Part shown: positions 52,090-62,677 of the stretch, one piece after another | Position numbering within the stretch: the first letter of the stretch is position 1 | Layout of the letters: every line of letters starts with the position of its first letter | Assembly: GCA_013397435.1 (NCBI GenBank) | Contig: VZRG01000452.1 | Location: 329,459-393,458 of the forward strand | Direction: 5' to 3' | Length of the DNA stretch: 64,000 nucleotides | DNA from: Erythrocercus mccallii | Taxonomy: Eukaryota; Chordata; Aves; Passeriformes; Dicruridae | Program-made: the position numbers and the translations under genes | The notes under the pieces: model-generated | Told to the model about the DNA's origin: nothing | What the model saw: the letters and a program-made list of their open reading frames with translations, nothing else | Databases searched by the model: none

Positions 52090-52582
52090 GTGTCATCGAG
52101 AGAGGGATCCCGGCCCCGAGGACAGCTCCGAGGGCCCCGCGGAGGGGGAAAAGGCAGCTGGGGCGCTCTCTCCATCCTCGTCTCCCAGCTGCCGGCCAAG
52201 GCCCAGGGATGCCCCCGGGGCAGTGCCTGGCAAAGAGCAGCCTCCCGGCACAGCCGCTCCCGTTCGGCCAGGCTGTGAGCGTGCGTGTGTCCCTTTGCGG
52301 GGCTCGCCACCACCTGGGAAGCCCCGACCGGTCCCTGTGCAGCCTCGGTCCCGCCGCGGCTCGGCTCGCCCCGGCTCCTCGGCCGCACGCACACGCCGGG
52401 AAAGTTAATAACCGCATGGCTGCAAATGAAGTTTAATACGAGCTGGGGAAGGGGAGGGGAAAGGCAAAGGGGCTCCGCGGGAGCGCGGGCGAACGCGCAA
52501 CTTGTTTGAAGGAGGCTGCAGCGCGGGGAGCGGTAGGGTCGGGCAGGGATGGAGGCAAGGGAGGCCGAGGGCAGAGCCGGGG

Positions 52583-52588
52583 CACGTG
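52583..52588. promoter_or_regulatory. Palindromic E-box CACGTG in the CpG island
   Basis: CACGTG lies in the 5' end of intron 1, about 300 bp downstream of the exon and still inside the CpG island. Such sites bind USF, MYC and MLX/ChREBP-type bHLH-ZIP factors. ChREBP control of ELOVL6 is established in mammals; use of this particular site is inference. A single 6-mer in GC-rich DNA is weak evidence. Confidence 0.35.
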
Positions 52589-52775
52589 TGCGGCTCTGCG
52601 CCGCCGGGCCAGGCGGAGGGCCGGGGCGCGGCGGGAGGGGGCTCGGGCCCCGCAGCGCACCGCACCGCGCCGGCGGCGGGATGCCCTGGCCTTGTGTGAC
52701 CCGGCGGGCTGGACCCCGCCCGGGCGCGTAGGTAGCGCCGGCGGCAGCGCCCGTGTGCCCGTGCACGGCGGCGCG

Positions 52776-52795
52776 GAGCCGAGCCGAGCCGAGCC
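52776..52795. repeat. (GAGCC)4 microsatellite
   Basis: Four perfect tandem copies of GAGCC, in the GC-rich start of ELOVL6 intron 1 about 100 bp from the donor site. Confidence 0.9.
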
Positions 52796-52886
52796 GAGGC
52801 GCACCGCGCCGGCCGGGCGCAACCCGCGCACCCGGATGGGCTCAGCGCCTCCCCGATCCGGGCGGGCGGCGGGGCCCGGGGGCGGC

Positions 52887-52893
52887 ACTCACC
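52887..52893 (-). other. ELOVL6: ELOVL6 exon 1 splice donor (phase 2)
   Basis: On the minus strand the exon ends CTG and the intron begins GTGAGT at 52892, a near-perfect U1-complementary donor. The break falls after the second base of the Trp30 codon, so the next exon should begin with G followed by the Lys-Lys-Ser of the family. Confidence 0.93.
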
Positions 52894-52981
52894 AGTTTTC
52901 CTGCATCCACTGGATGGCCGCATGCTCGTTGAACTGCTTCTCGAATTCGTATTCCTGCAAAGTCAACACTGACATGTTCAT
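52893..52981 (-). CDS. ELOVL6: ELOVL6 first coding exon (partial CDS, residues 1-29 plus two bases of codon 30)
   Basis: ELOVL6 is the endoplasmic-reticulum condensing enzyme that adds two carbons to C12-C16 saturated and monounsaturated acyl-CoAs, chiefly palmitate to stearate. Read on the minus strand, this exon starts MNMSVLTLQEYEF, contains FEKQFNEHAA and ends IQWMQEN followed by TG, the first two bases of a Trp codon. This is the characteristic ELOVL6 N-terminus, the stretch before the first membrane helix. The catalytic HXXHH box and the membrane helices lie in later exons outside the window. The start is supported by family identity and an in-frame TGA at 53102-53104, 41 codons upstream. 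The first ATG has C at -3 (weak context), while the ATG of Met3 has A at -3, so some initiation at Met3 is possible. The exon ends in a consensus donor and lies in a CpG island, as expected for a first exon. The N-E-H-A-A stretch (residues 18-22) differs from the mammalian N-E-N-E-A as I recall it. Confidence 0.96.
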
Positions 52982-53300
52982 TGGCCCGGTGGCTGCGGAG
53001 CCGCTCCCCGCGCCGAGATGCTGCCTGCCGCCGCCTCGGGAGCCGGGCCCCTGCGCGCCCGCCGCCGGAGAGCCCCCGCCTCTGGCCTGGCCCGCCCCGC
53101 CTCAGCGGTACCCCGGGTTTAGCATAGCTCCGCTCCCCTCCGCGCCTCTCCTCCCGGGCCCGCCGGTCTCCTCCTCTTCTGCGGCCGCCGCGCAGCGCCC
53201 AGGGGCGGTGCGGTCTCAGTGCCCGCCCCTCGCCGCCCCTCGCACAGCCCTGGCGCTCCTCGGTGGACCGCGCCGGGGCTGCGCTCCTGGCATACAGGAG
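52982..53300 (-). promoter_or_regulatory. ELOVL6: Probable ELOVL6 5' UTR and core promoter
   Basis: This GC-rich stretch directly upstream of the start codon contains the in-frame stop TGA at 53102-53104 and the GC box at 53092-53098. The border between 5' UTR and promoter cannot be placed from sequence alone. A 168-codon minus-strand frame (ATG at 53348) runs through it in another frame and overlaps the CDS. It would act as an upstream ORF only if the transcript begins beyond 53348. Confidence 0.6.
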
Positions 53301-53312
53301 CCCCCAGCACCA

Positions 53313-53330
53313 CCCCCCCCCCCCACCCCC
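53313..53330 (-). repeat. C-tract (G-tract on minus strand) above ELOVL6
   Basis: Twelve consecutive C, one A, then five C on the plus strand; the minus strand carries the matching G runs. It lies about 330 bp above the start codon at the upstream part of the island and can form a G-quadruplex on the ELOVL6 sense strand. Confidence 0.8.
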
Positions 53331-56300
53331 ACAGACCAGGCTGTCCAAAATAGCTACAAAAATAGGAAACCCCCACCCCTGTGCTGAATCAAGACGCAGC
53401 GCCCTGCGTGCCCTCTCCGGGCAGCCGGGAACTAAAGAAGCACAAGCTCAGATTTGGCCAGAAGGGCAGACGCACAGATTCCCCCAGAAGAAGCCTACAC
53501 ACCCCCCGACACGTCCTCTTTTGCATTTAGATCCCTGCACACCTGCTGCGGGTGCCTCCATCCCGCGGGAGTGGGCTCTCTGCCCCTCTGCCCGGCCCGG
53601 TCCAGCTTGCTGCGGGGACCCGGGCTGCAGCTGAGTGTCCCCATGCGGGGGGCACCGTCCTGCAGCCAGGCTGCCCCGAGCTCCCTCCCCGAGCTGTGCA
53701 CAGACACGCTTTAGGATGTTACAGTAATGCATGGGGCTGGTGGAGCACGGGGCAGAGACCCTAAGTCTAACCATCACCTGCTGAGCTGCTCTTGCGGTTG
53801 GGTCACACGGTGTTTATGTAGTTTTAATTTTCCTTCCCATCTCATCTGCCACTTGCTGATGTTTCCAGCTGAGCTCTTCCAACTCCAGCAGCACCCCAGA
53901 TGTGCGCTGCAGTACGAACCGAGCTAAAAGAGTGGTCCCAGCCCCCACTGAACTTGCAGTCTTAACGCAGGACGAGAACAGTGCCAAGGAAGCCAGCCTA
54001 AGTGAGCAGGTCCAGCACACTCTTGGCTCTCCTGGACTTCAGTTCTCATTGACATGGAAGTCTTTAGTATCATGAAACTCAAGCACTGAGAAAGTGAAAA
54101 GAGAGAGCCCTCAAGTATTGAGGCATCAACAGCTAACCAGTCTGATGACCCTGATTGCATTTGGACTACCATGCTCTCCAGAGTCACGTTTTTCAGCACA
54201 TTAGCTCTAAGGTCTGAAGACCTGCTCCCTTTACAGTGGCAGCTACCCAAAGTTGGTATCAGAGCTGGTGGGAGTGCACAGGATAAAGCTGAAGGTTATG
54301 AAATGTTATGACAAGGGCTTCTTTAGAGTTATGATGGCCGTGGGGCTTCAGATGAGCTTGACTATTGCATCTGCAGGGTTTCTGTCTACCTGGGAGCTCA
54401 GCTGCCAACCAGATGTGCAAAGCATCCCTGTGGCACTCAGCCTTCATTACGGAGTACAAGACATCAGGTAGAGGTTAAGTGACAGCAACACTTGCAAAAT
54501 TTACTGTAACAGTGTCAGGAAATTCATTAACAGCCTGGAAATACTAAGCCCTACTGAGATTCATGTGAGTCTCAAAAACTCACTGAGAACTTTTCTAAGT
54601 TTTCTGTAACTCTCAGGACTTCTGCATAGGTTAAATAATCTGCAGGGAATCTTACTTCCTTTCCTGTCCTGCTCTACCTGAAAATTTCTCCTAGTACGTT
54701 GCTATCTACAAGTTAATCCTGAAAGCTTGGGGTCACTTGCAAAATCTGGGTGAGCAATGGAAGAGCATATGAAACCTTGGCCTTGAGGAGTTTGTAAGAC
54801 CTGTTCTAGTTGATTACACTGATTGCAGTCAAGAACAGTAAACAAAAATATATAGTCTATTTTAAAGGAAAATAACTTTTATGTAGCCCTTTTTGAAGTA
54901 ATTTAATTAGTTCTTACATAAAAGCACAAACTTGAAGTGAAAGTAGGAAATGCCTCTCAGGAGAAAGGATGAGGGGAGAATGATGTGGTCTCAAGAGATA
55001 AGGGAGTACAACGTTAGTCCCTCTGTGCTTGTTCATGTGCATATCTCTATATTGTTGTGGTTTTTTATGGAGTGCTCATCTCATTCAGTAAGTGGATAGT
55101 TATTGAGCATTACTTTTTATTCCCTTTATTTAGCATGTCTCCTAAGGCTGTGTAGAAGGCATAGCAGGTAAATGATACATTTTCTATCAGATATATGTTT
55201 ATGCAGTTTCCATTTACCCAAGACCCTTTGGTTGAATAATGCAAGCAACTTGATTCAGGATTTACAGACAACTCTCTAATCAGGTTGGGCACCTTACCAT
55301 TATCATTTCTGCTACTAAGCAAATACTTTTCTCTCTGTGTCATAGAGTTAACTTATTGCAAAAACCATTAGGCTTCTATTGCTGTAAGAAGTAATTTTGA
55401 ATAGTTTGTCTTGCTGATGTATAGCTAGGTCTCAACCAAACTCTTAGCAGCTGCTGGGAAAATGAGATGCTATACGGCTGACAAGTCAACATAAGGTATA
55501 GTAAGTGGCAATGAGAGTTGACATTGTGATTTAAATGTAACATCTATGTGTGTACTAAAACACAGAAAGACTTGAAGGAGACCTGTTGCTCAAGAGCTTA
55601 TTTCCAGCTATATCAATTAAAGCATCAGAGGATTTAATCTCTCTGTGATTTTGCCATACTTGGCAAATGAAGGCAACATGCAATAATGGAAGCCATGGAA
55701 AACTGGATTCTCCTATATACCTCACAATCTAGAAACAACTCGGTGATGCCCTTGGGTAAGGTAAATAGGAGCTAGTATCAAGAATGAAGATTCTTGAAGA
55801 TGAAAGAGAAAGATTTCATCAAGTGCCAGGCAATGAACAAAAAATGGCCAAAGGATATTTATGGCCAGCCCAAGTCTACCTGGCAACTCAGGCCTGCAAA
55901 TTGTTTGTGCCACTGCATTACTCCTGGTCTCAACCATGGGCACTTGGGAAGCTGCCTGAATTGATTCCATGCTAAGTCTAAGCAAACGCAATGAACCAAC
56001 TGTTGTATGCAGAAAATGTTAGCACATAATAAATTAATAGTAAACATTAATCTGAATTACAATGTTACAAGGAAATTTAAAGCTGAGTTATTGTGTCATC
56101 TTTAAGCTCTGTAAAATAGCCTATGTCTCATGTCTCAATATGCTCCCTTGTGTCTTGCTACAGTACCTAGATCAGCTTGGTCACATGCTTAAAAACCACC
56201 TGTGTGCTCTGAAACCACACAGATCTGAGCTCTTCTGAAATATTTTTAATGCAGCTTATGCCACTTACCACAGAAAAGATGATGGGCAGGAGCAAGCTGC

Positions 56301-57969
56301 AGAGTGCACGCTGGGCCCGGGCAGCAGCTATAGGGTGCAGCCCTTGTGGGTAGCTCAGATGGAAATCTGCCCCTCCTCATTGTCAGGGCTATGGTTTAGA
56401 TTGGCTTGATAAAAACTTACTGGTTTAAGTGGGGTAATTTTATCTTTGTCTTCACATGGTTCACCTCCTCAGCCCCTCTCAGTACTTCCTTCACAGCTGT
56501 AAGAACCAGAAGCATTCTTCAGTTTGAGCTGAAGCTCTAGGCCATGGTTTGTGGCAAGAAGTGGAAAATATCTGTGGGTTTGGATCACATGACATCTTGT
56601 ATATAAAGCACAATCCAACAGCAAGATCTCCCTCCTTACAGCCATTTCTACATAAATCACCAAATTTGTATTCACTATCTTTGCACACACTAGTAGCAGT
56701 TCTCAGCATATCCCAGATGGTATTCATTCATAGGCAAAAGACGTGAGTCTTTTTCTGCATTATCTGCCAGTACATCTGCAGACCTGTGGAGCGCTTTGTC
56801 TGTACAAGCTGGGGAAAGCACAACACCAACAGCGTCCTTCCTCCTCTACAACCTTGAGTAGGATGATACCAGCAAATGGGAGAGAAAATAAATTGGCTTT
56901 AATTGCTCAGGGCTCAACAAAAAGAATCTGTTTTGTAAGGCAAGGAGTCAAGATGCAGAAGCAAAAGGTGAAAAAGTTCAAATAGAGGCACAAAATTTTG
57001 GAGCTGGATGCCTGTGCTGAGCTACCTTTTTGCATGCTGAGATCATGATAAAGGTCTATGGCAGAGATTGGAATAGGAACTGACTTATGGTATTTGATGT
57101 TAATCCATATATTTTCTTGACATTCCTATGTATCTCTTTGTAACTGAATTAAGTTAAAAATGGAAAATGTCATTGAAGTAATGGGGTCTGTGCAATCACA
57201 TTCTAAAGAATATTTTAATTTTACATTACAGTACAAAAGAGACAGAAGCAGAAAACATGGCTTCAGATGCCTAGTGTTGTTATTGCTGGTGTCTGGGCAG
57301 GTAAGCATGTATTTTGGGTGAAAAGTGGAAAGATGTAAACATAGCAACAAGTGTGTGTACTTCAACCTTTACTTTCCATGCTTTTTTATAGTTTGGATTT
57401 CTTGAAAGCCTATTTCTGCATATTTCATGATCTTGGAAAGTGAGCAAAAAGCTGACAGGTGCTTTGATAAAGTAGCCGCAGAACAAAATACTGGGCACCC
57501 TGAAAATCTTGTGGCTGGATTTTTTCTTCATGGTTTCACCCTCTAGCAGTGAGATTGCCTGCCAGCTATAATTAGGAAAGTGTCATCAAACAGGCCTGGA
57601 CTTTTCACCTGCTTCTGCTCTGTGCAGGTTCAACTGCTTCCAGAGCCAACACAGCTGATACTGCTATCACTCCTGAACAAATCAGTTCACTCCCTTCCAC
57701 AAAAAACCCCTGATAATGCAACAGTGGCATTGCCAAACGGCTTACAGGCTCCCAACTATTTCAGCTTGCAGTACAAACAGATTGCAATTCTGCTGCAGAG
57801 TTTTATGCTGTATCTTGCAGTGGCTCTGGAAAGACTTGCTGGTCTCAGCAGGGACTAGATGTGGTGGCACACTTGCTGTCTGAGGTAATGGACTCAGTGA
57901 TGGGATTTGGAAATGGTGCCCACTTGCTGCCTATTTGAAGACGAAAATTATCACTTGGGCTCCTTCATA

Positions 57970-58040
57970 GCAGGAAGAGGATTAATTCCTGTTAATTATT
58001 GCTTAACTGTTAAGGTTATGATTAATTACTACTGTTATTA
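57970..58040. promoter_or_regulatory. Cluster of homeodomain-type sites upstream of ELOVL6
   Basis: Within 70 bp the sequence carries attaattcctgttaattatt and gattaattac, i.e. repeated TAATT cores. GGATTA at 57979-57984 is, on the other strand, the TAATCC core bound by bicoid-class (PITX/OTX) factors. It lies about 5 kb above the ELOVL6 start. AT-rich DNA yields such motifs by chance, so this is only a candidate enhancer. Confidence 0.25.
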
Positions 58041-61000
58041 GATCAAATGTGAATGTGCTACACAAGTGCCATGTAGAGATTATTAAAATGAAGGACAGGA
58101 CTAAGTCATAGGTATGCTGCATAATCTTCCTGTTGCTGATGAGATCATACAGCTATGCACAAAGGCTCACTGATTAGAAAGAGGAAAAAAAAAGGTCTTG
58201 CTCTTCCATATAATAATGAGACATTTAACTATAGAAATATTTGATTGTATTCACTTTTAGGGAGTTATCAAAAAAGTAACGGTGCCTCAAATAATGCTTA
58301 GGCTGATTCTTCAAGAATGAAAATGGGAAATGATTGCTGAGCTTTTCTCTTGTTCTTTCACTTCATCAGTCAGACTAAACCCTACAGTCAATGAGGAAGG
58401 GGGTGCAAAAGATGAAGAAATCTTTATAGTTACCTCTTTTGCAACCTTTAGTTCTCAATAGCAAAGTCACTTGCTCTGTGCCATCTGGAATCTGTGCAAA
58501 AATAGTACAGAAAAGAACTTTACTTTGCATTTTAGAGATGCATGCACTTTAAAGTACAAGAAAGAAATGCTTTATAGAAACAGTTGCACAGTTGCGCAGA
58601 CAGGCTGTTTTTAATTTTTAAACACATCTTTGAACATCTTCTGCACATGTATTTTTTGGCTTCATAAGTGCTTTTTGTTGGCATAAAAAAGTGGTCCATG
58701 ATAGCATTAGAAGAAAAACTTTCTTATACATGAAGAAAGAACAAATTATGATAATAAAACTACAAGGATTTCTGTAAGAAGTCGGTGGGCTCAAGGGTAA
58801 GTTCTTGTACCCTTGTATGTTAAATCTGCTGTCACTATTTCAGAGGTTTGGGGATGTCTGTGGGCAGGCTCTGCCCTTGCTACTCAAGCCTTGGAGTATC
58901 CTATATCCCAGCAGTTTCATCAATGTAGCTGGAGCTATATTATGTCATGGCTGAGGACCCTTAACATAAGTTGCTTCAGTCTTGACTCATTTTCAGAGAG
59001 ATGGGTGTCTTGTACTGCTATGTGAGATGTCCGCCAGTATTCTTCTTGGCCTCTAGCAGCTGTTCCCCTAAATCTCCTGTCCTCTGTAGCAGCCCCAGAA
59101 ATGTGCTGGACACCCTAGCCTACCTACCCACGGAGGCAGTCACCTGCAGTTGGGCACATACCCATGCCTGTGTGCCTCAAGCTGTTTGCATTCCAACAGA
59201 AGAGCCACAGGAACGGCTGTTGTTTGGAGGATGAATGCTATTTGGTGAGTGTTCCAAAATAACAAGTCATCTTGCTCTCTGCACTCCAAGATTGCCACAC
59301 TGGCAGGAAGAGAGTGTCTGGGTGGAAGGGCTGAGCCAGGCTGCTTACCACCGAAGGGGAGTTTCTGCTCCTTGCTCTCCCATTGGTCGTGCATTCCCCC
59401 TGCTTCTGCAACCCTGGCACTCCCTCGGCCCCTCCATCAGCTGATGCAGCTCATTACAATGGGTGGGTAATTAATCTAAAAAAAGAAAGGTAAACAGCTT
59501 GTGCAATGAATTTTTTTTGTCTCCTTGAAAGGTCAGGTCTGGCCCATACAAAAGGTGACTAGTGTGCTTGGTGGTGCAGCTGGAATTGGGATGCTCCCTT
59601 GCACTCTCTCAAAGGGGCCAAGTGAGCCAGCAAGTTGTAGTGGTCAACTTGAAACATCTCCAGGGGCTGTGGGATGGGCAGGGAAGAAAGACCACCTGCT
59701 AAGTGTGGCAAGGGTGCTAATGTGTGAAGGGTCAGTTCTCTTTGGGTTTTATATATTACTGAGTAGACAGGCTATTCCTCAGTTGCAGCTATCTGCTTGT
59801 TTTAGTCTTGTTTTACTGCTTCAGTGGTCATCTATCTACCAATCTTTAAACTGGGAAATGCATATTGCTACAGCTAGGTGCTGTCCAAAGATGAACCCGC
59901 AGCATTGCAAGCTTACAGCAGAAACAACTTCTCACTTAGAGAAGCAAAGTGCTTGAAATAGATTAGCCCTGGGGCAACTATTCTGATTAGAAAGGGGTAG
60001 GTTCGGGTTTGCCCAGCTTAGTTAACTTGTGCTCAGTGTGGGAGAGGGCTCTGTTTAAAGTTTGGCTTTCAATTGGAAATGAGGGAGTTCTGGTACAGAG
60101 TTCTGGTATAAGGGTCATACATAAGTTGTCACATGGACATAAGATAGGACATTATTATATCAGTTTAAATAATATTGAATACGAGAAAAGGGTGATAAAA
60201 TCTGGAACTATGGTGTTTTTCTCCAGTATTTTTAAAAGTACATATATTGGGAAAGATCCTTCCAGGGATAAGAATTGCCTTCTCAAAGGAAGATACAGAA
60301 ATATATCACTGTCTTTGATATCAAGATCCTTTTCCCCATCATTTCTCTCTCCCTTGTCCAGGGCAGTCCAAAGAAGAGAGATGAATTTTCCATCATACTT
60401 ATATAATTATTGGATGAAGTTTTGAATATGCATAGGTCAGATATGAGCACTGATTAGCACGAGGAACTGACCAGAGGAAGATTCTTTGCATTTCCATATG
60501 GGGCTCTTCACTAGCTTCCTTAGGAAGGACAGCAAATCAGTGTATTTCCTATCTGAGCCCCTCATCTGCTCAAATCAACACCCAGAAGACAGGAAATTTC
60601 ATCACTTCCTTCTTATAACTTGTGCCATGGCATGGTCTCTGAAGGTCAAAGTGCTGATTCTTTATTATGGGAATCAGTAGAATATTTGTTGGGCTTCAGT
60701 CAGGCCCCAGAAGCAGGCATGTGGAAACACAATTTATGGTTACACCCCAAACCTGTGAACTTTATGGGTTTTATTCATTAAGCCTAAATGGGTCAATGGC
60801 AGAGTTTCCAAAATGTTTCTGACAAGTCACTTCTCTGCTTCATTTTCTCTCTAAAGAGCAAAATTCTCCTATCACAGCTGATACAGAAGGCTAAATTCAT
60901 TACTGAGTTTTAAACGTAGGGAGAACCTTAGAAGGAAAGTGTTATTTGACATACAAAGCATAATGGTTATGTTGCTTATCTGTTACATATGTTGTCCACA

Positions 61001-61714
61001 TAATTAAAATGTACCCTATTCATACTGTTCATAGTGTCAATGCTTGTCTGTGATTTGTGGTCATCAGTGAAGAAAGACCTAGATGCCATTGTGCTATAGA
61101 TAGGTGTTAATTGCTGTCATGTTGTATAATATGACAGTTGCACTTGCCATGATGCTCTACGGAGACAAACAGAAAGCTCAAGTGTGCTTTTAATCATGCC
61201 GCAGAGGGAGAGCCCTGAGAACTGGGGAGAACACAGAGCTAAAATGAACGCTGGGAGGCATCACAGGAAGAAGGGGTCCCTGAGCTCTCCCTTGCTCAAG
61301 GAAGGCACATCTCCTGATTTGTAACTCCCTGAAGGACCTTTGTCACTTTCTCCTCACATGTTGGCTGAAAAGGAGGCTATGCCCTCCCTCTGCTTTGGTC
61401 CCTTTGAATTGCGGCACAGGCTAATAGAGGGGAAAGGAATCAGAGCTGATCCAGCTTGGAGAGGGAGGGCCTCCATGTGCCACTTCACCTCAGGCCCATG
61501 GCTCCCTGTTGAAGTAGGCAGAAAAACTAGTTACAGGTTAGAGCTGGTGGGTTTTCTGTTTCTTGCAAGGCAAGCACATTGCTAACCAGGTAACTTTCAA
61601 ACACTCCTCAATCTAGTGACTGAGTTTAGTGGGAAGAAACGGTAAACCTCAGCTGCCAGCTCAGGAAGCCTGCCTGATGCACACATTCAAAATAAGATCA
61701 AATATAAGAATGAA

Positions 61715-61729
61715 AATAATAATAATAAT
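61715..61729 (+). repeat. (AAT)5 microsatellite
   Basis: Five tandem AAT units about 200 bp before the 61.93-kb CR1. Confidence 0.85.
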
Positions 61730-61929
61730 TGAAAAAAGGGACTGTGTTCTGGCTGTGCTACCTTCCTTTCACCTGCCCAGACCAGGTGCTTGTGTGGTCT
61801 GGGGCTAAAAGCAGATGCTGTGCCTTTCTTGGAATTGGTAGGGACCAGAGTGCTTTTAAAAAAACCCCTGCTCCTCTTAGGGTGCATCTGGGGTCAGCAG
61901 GAGCCAGTTCTGCTGAGTGCTGAGACTTC

Positions 61930-62677
61930 ACCAACCATATGAAGTTCAACAATGGAAAGTGTCAGATGTGGCATCTGGGATGTACATGTAGACGAGGGCA
62001 CGAGAGGCTGTAGAGCAGCGCTGCAGAGAGGGAGCTGGGGGTGCTGGTCCATGGCAAGTTGAATGTGAGTCACTGAGCCCTGGCAGCCAGGAGAGCCAAC
62101 CCCGGCCTGGGGAATATCAGGCACAGCCAGGGAAGGGAGGGGATTGTCCCGCTCTGCTCACCTCGAGTGCTGGGGGCAGTTCTGGGTACCACAATATAAG
62201 AAAGGCGTTGAGCTGTTACAGAGCATCCAAAGGAGGGCAATGGAGATGGTAAAAGGGCCTTCAGGGGAAGCCTTAGAAGGAGGGGCTGAGGTCACTTGGT
62301 TTGTTCAGCCTGGAGGAGACTAAGAGGAGACCTCATAGCAGTCTCCAGCTTTCTCATGAGGGGAAGAGCAGGGGCAGGCACTGATCTCTTCTCTGTGGTG
62401 ACCAGTGACAGGACCTGAGGGAAAGGCCTGAACTTGTGTTAAGAGAGGTTTATGTTGGATACTAGGAAAATGTTCTTAACTCAGAGGGTGTTTGGGCACT
62501 GGAAGAGACTCCCAAGGGATGTGGTCACAGCACCGAGCCTAACAGAATTGAAGAAGCATTTGGACAATACTCTTAGGCACATGGTGTGACTCTTGGGCAT
62601 GGCCCTGTGCAGAGCTGGGAGTAGGTCTTGGTGATCCTTGTGAGTATCTTCCAACTCAGCAGATTCTGTGATCTCTG
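61930..62677 (+). mobile_element. CR1 LINE 3' fragment, about 750 bp
   Basis: The longest CR1 in the window, sense-oriented. It opens in the ORF2 C-terminal region (atgaagttcaacaatgg, gggggtgctggtccatgg), passes ggggcagttctgggtacc, ttcagcctggaggagact, ggacctgagggaaaggcctg, gggcactggaagagactcc and cttggtgatccttgtgag, and ends at agattctgtgatctctg. Frameshifts and stops leave no intact reading frame. It lies about 9 kb upstream of ELOVL6. Confidence 0.92.

Larger units (their letters stand above)
52090..53710. promoter_or_regulatory. ELOVL6: CpG island covering the ELOVL6 promoter, 5' UTR and first exon
   Basis: From about 52.09 to 53.71 kb the sequence becomes very GC-rich and dense in CpG, in sharp contrast to the CpG-poor AT-rich flanks. 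The ELOVL6 start codon lies near the middle. The transcription start must lie above 52981 (minus-strand gene), but no TATA box is evident, so dispersed CpG-island initiation is likely. A GC box (GGGGCGG on the minus strand, 53092-53098) lies about 110 bp above the ATG. Immediately above the ATG there is no pyrimidine tract plus AG, so this looks like a continuous first exon rather than an internal one. ELOVL6 is known to respond to SREBP-1 and ChREBP, but I could not pick out a convincing sterol element by eye. Confidence 0.85.
53711..61929. other. Intergenic DNA upstream of ELOVL6
   Basis: No coding exon recognised on either strand, and nothing resembling ENPEP or PITX2, the upstream neighbours in human. 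Frames reach 143 codons (from 59525) without domains. The homeodomain-site cluster near 58 kb is listed separately. Confidence 0.65.

Noticed and set aside
1..52892. ELOVL6 exon 2 or later exons
   Set aside because: I looked on the minus strand for the following family segment (Lys-Lys-Ser-Phe-Leu, the Gly-Gly-Arg-His region and the Thr-Lys-Gly-Leu-Lys-Gln region) and did not see it. A translated search would be decisive.
52405..53387. Large frames of 147-293 codons on both strands in the CpG island
   Set aside because: Ala/Arg/Pro/Gly-rich translations are typical of GC-rich stop-poor DNA; the genuine coding exon lies within them in a different frame.
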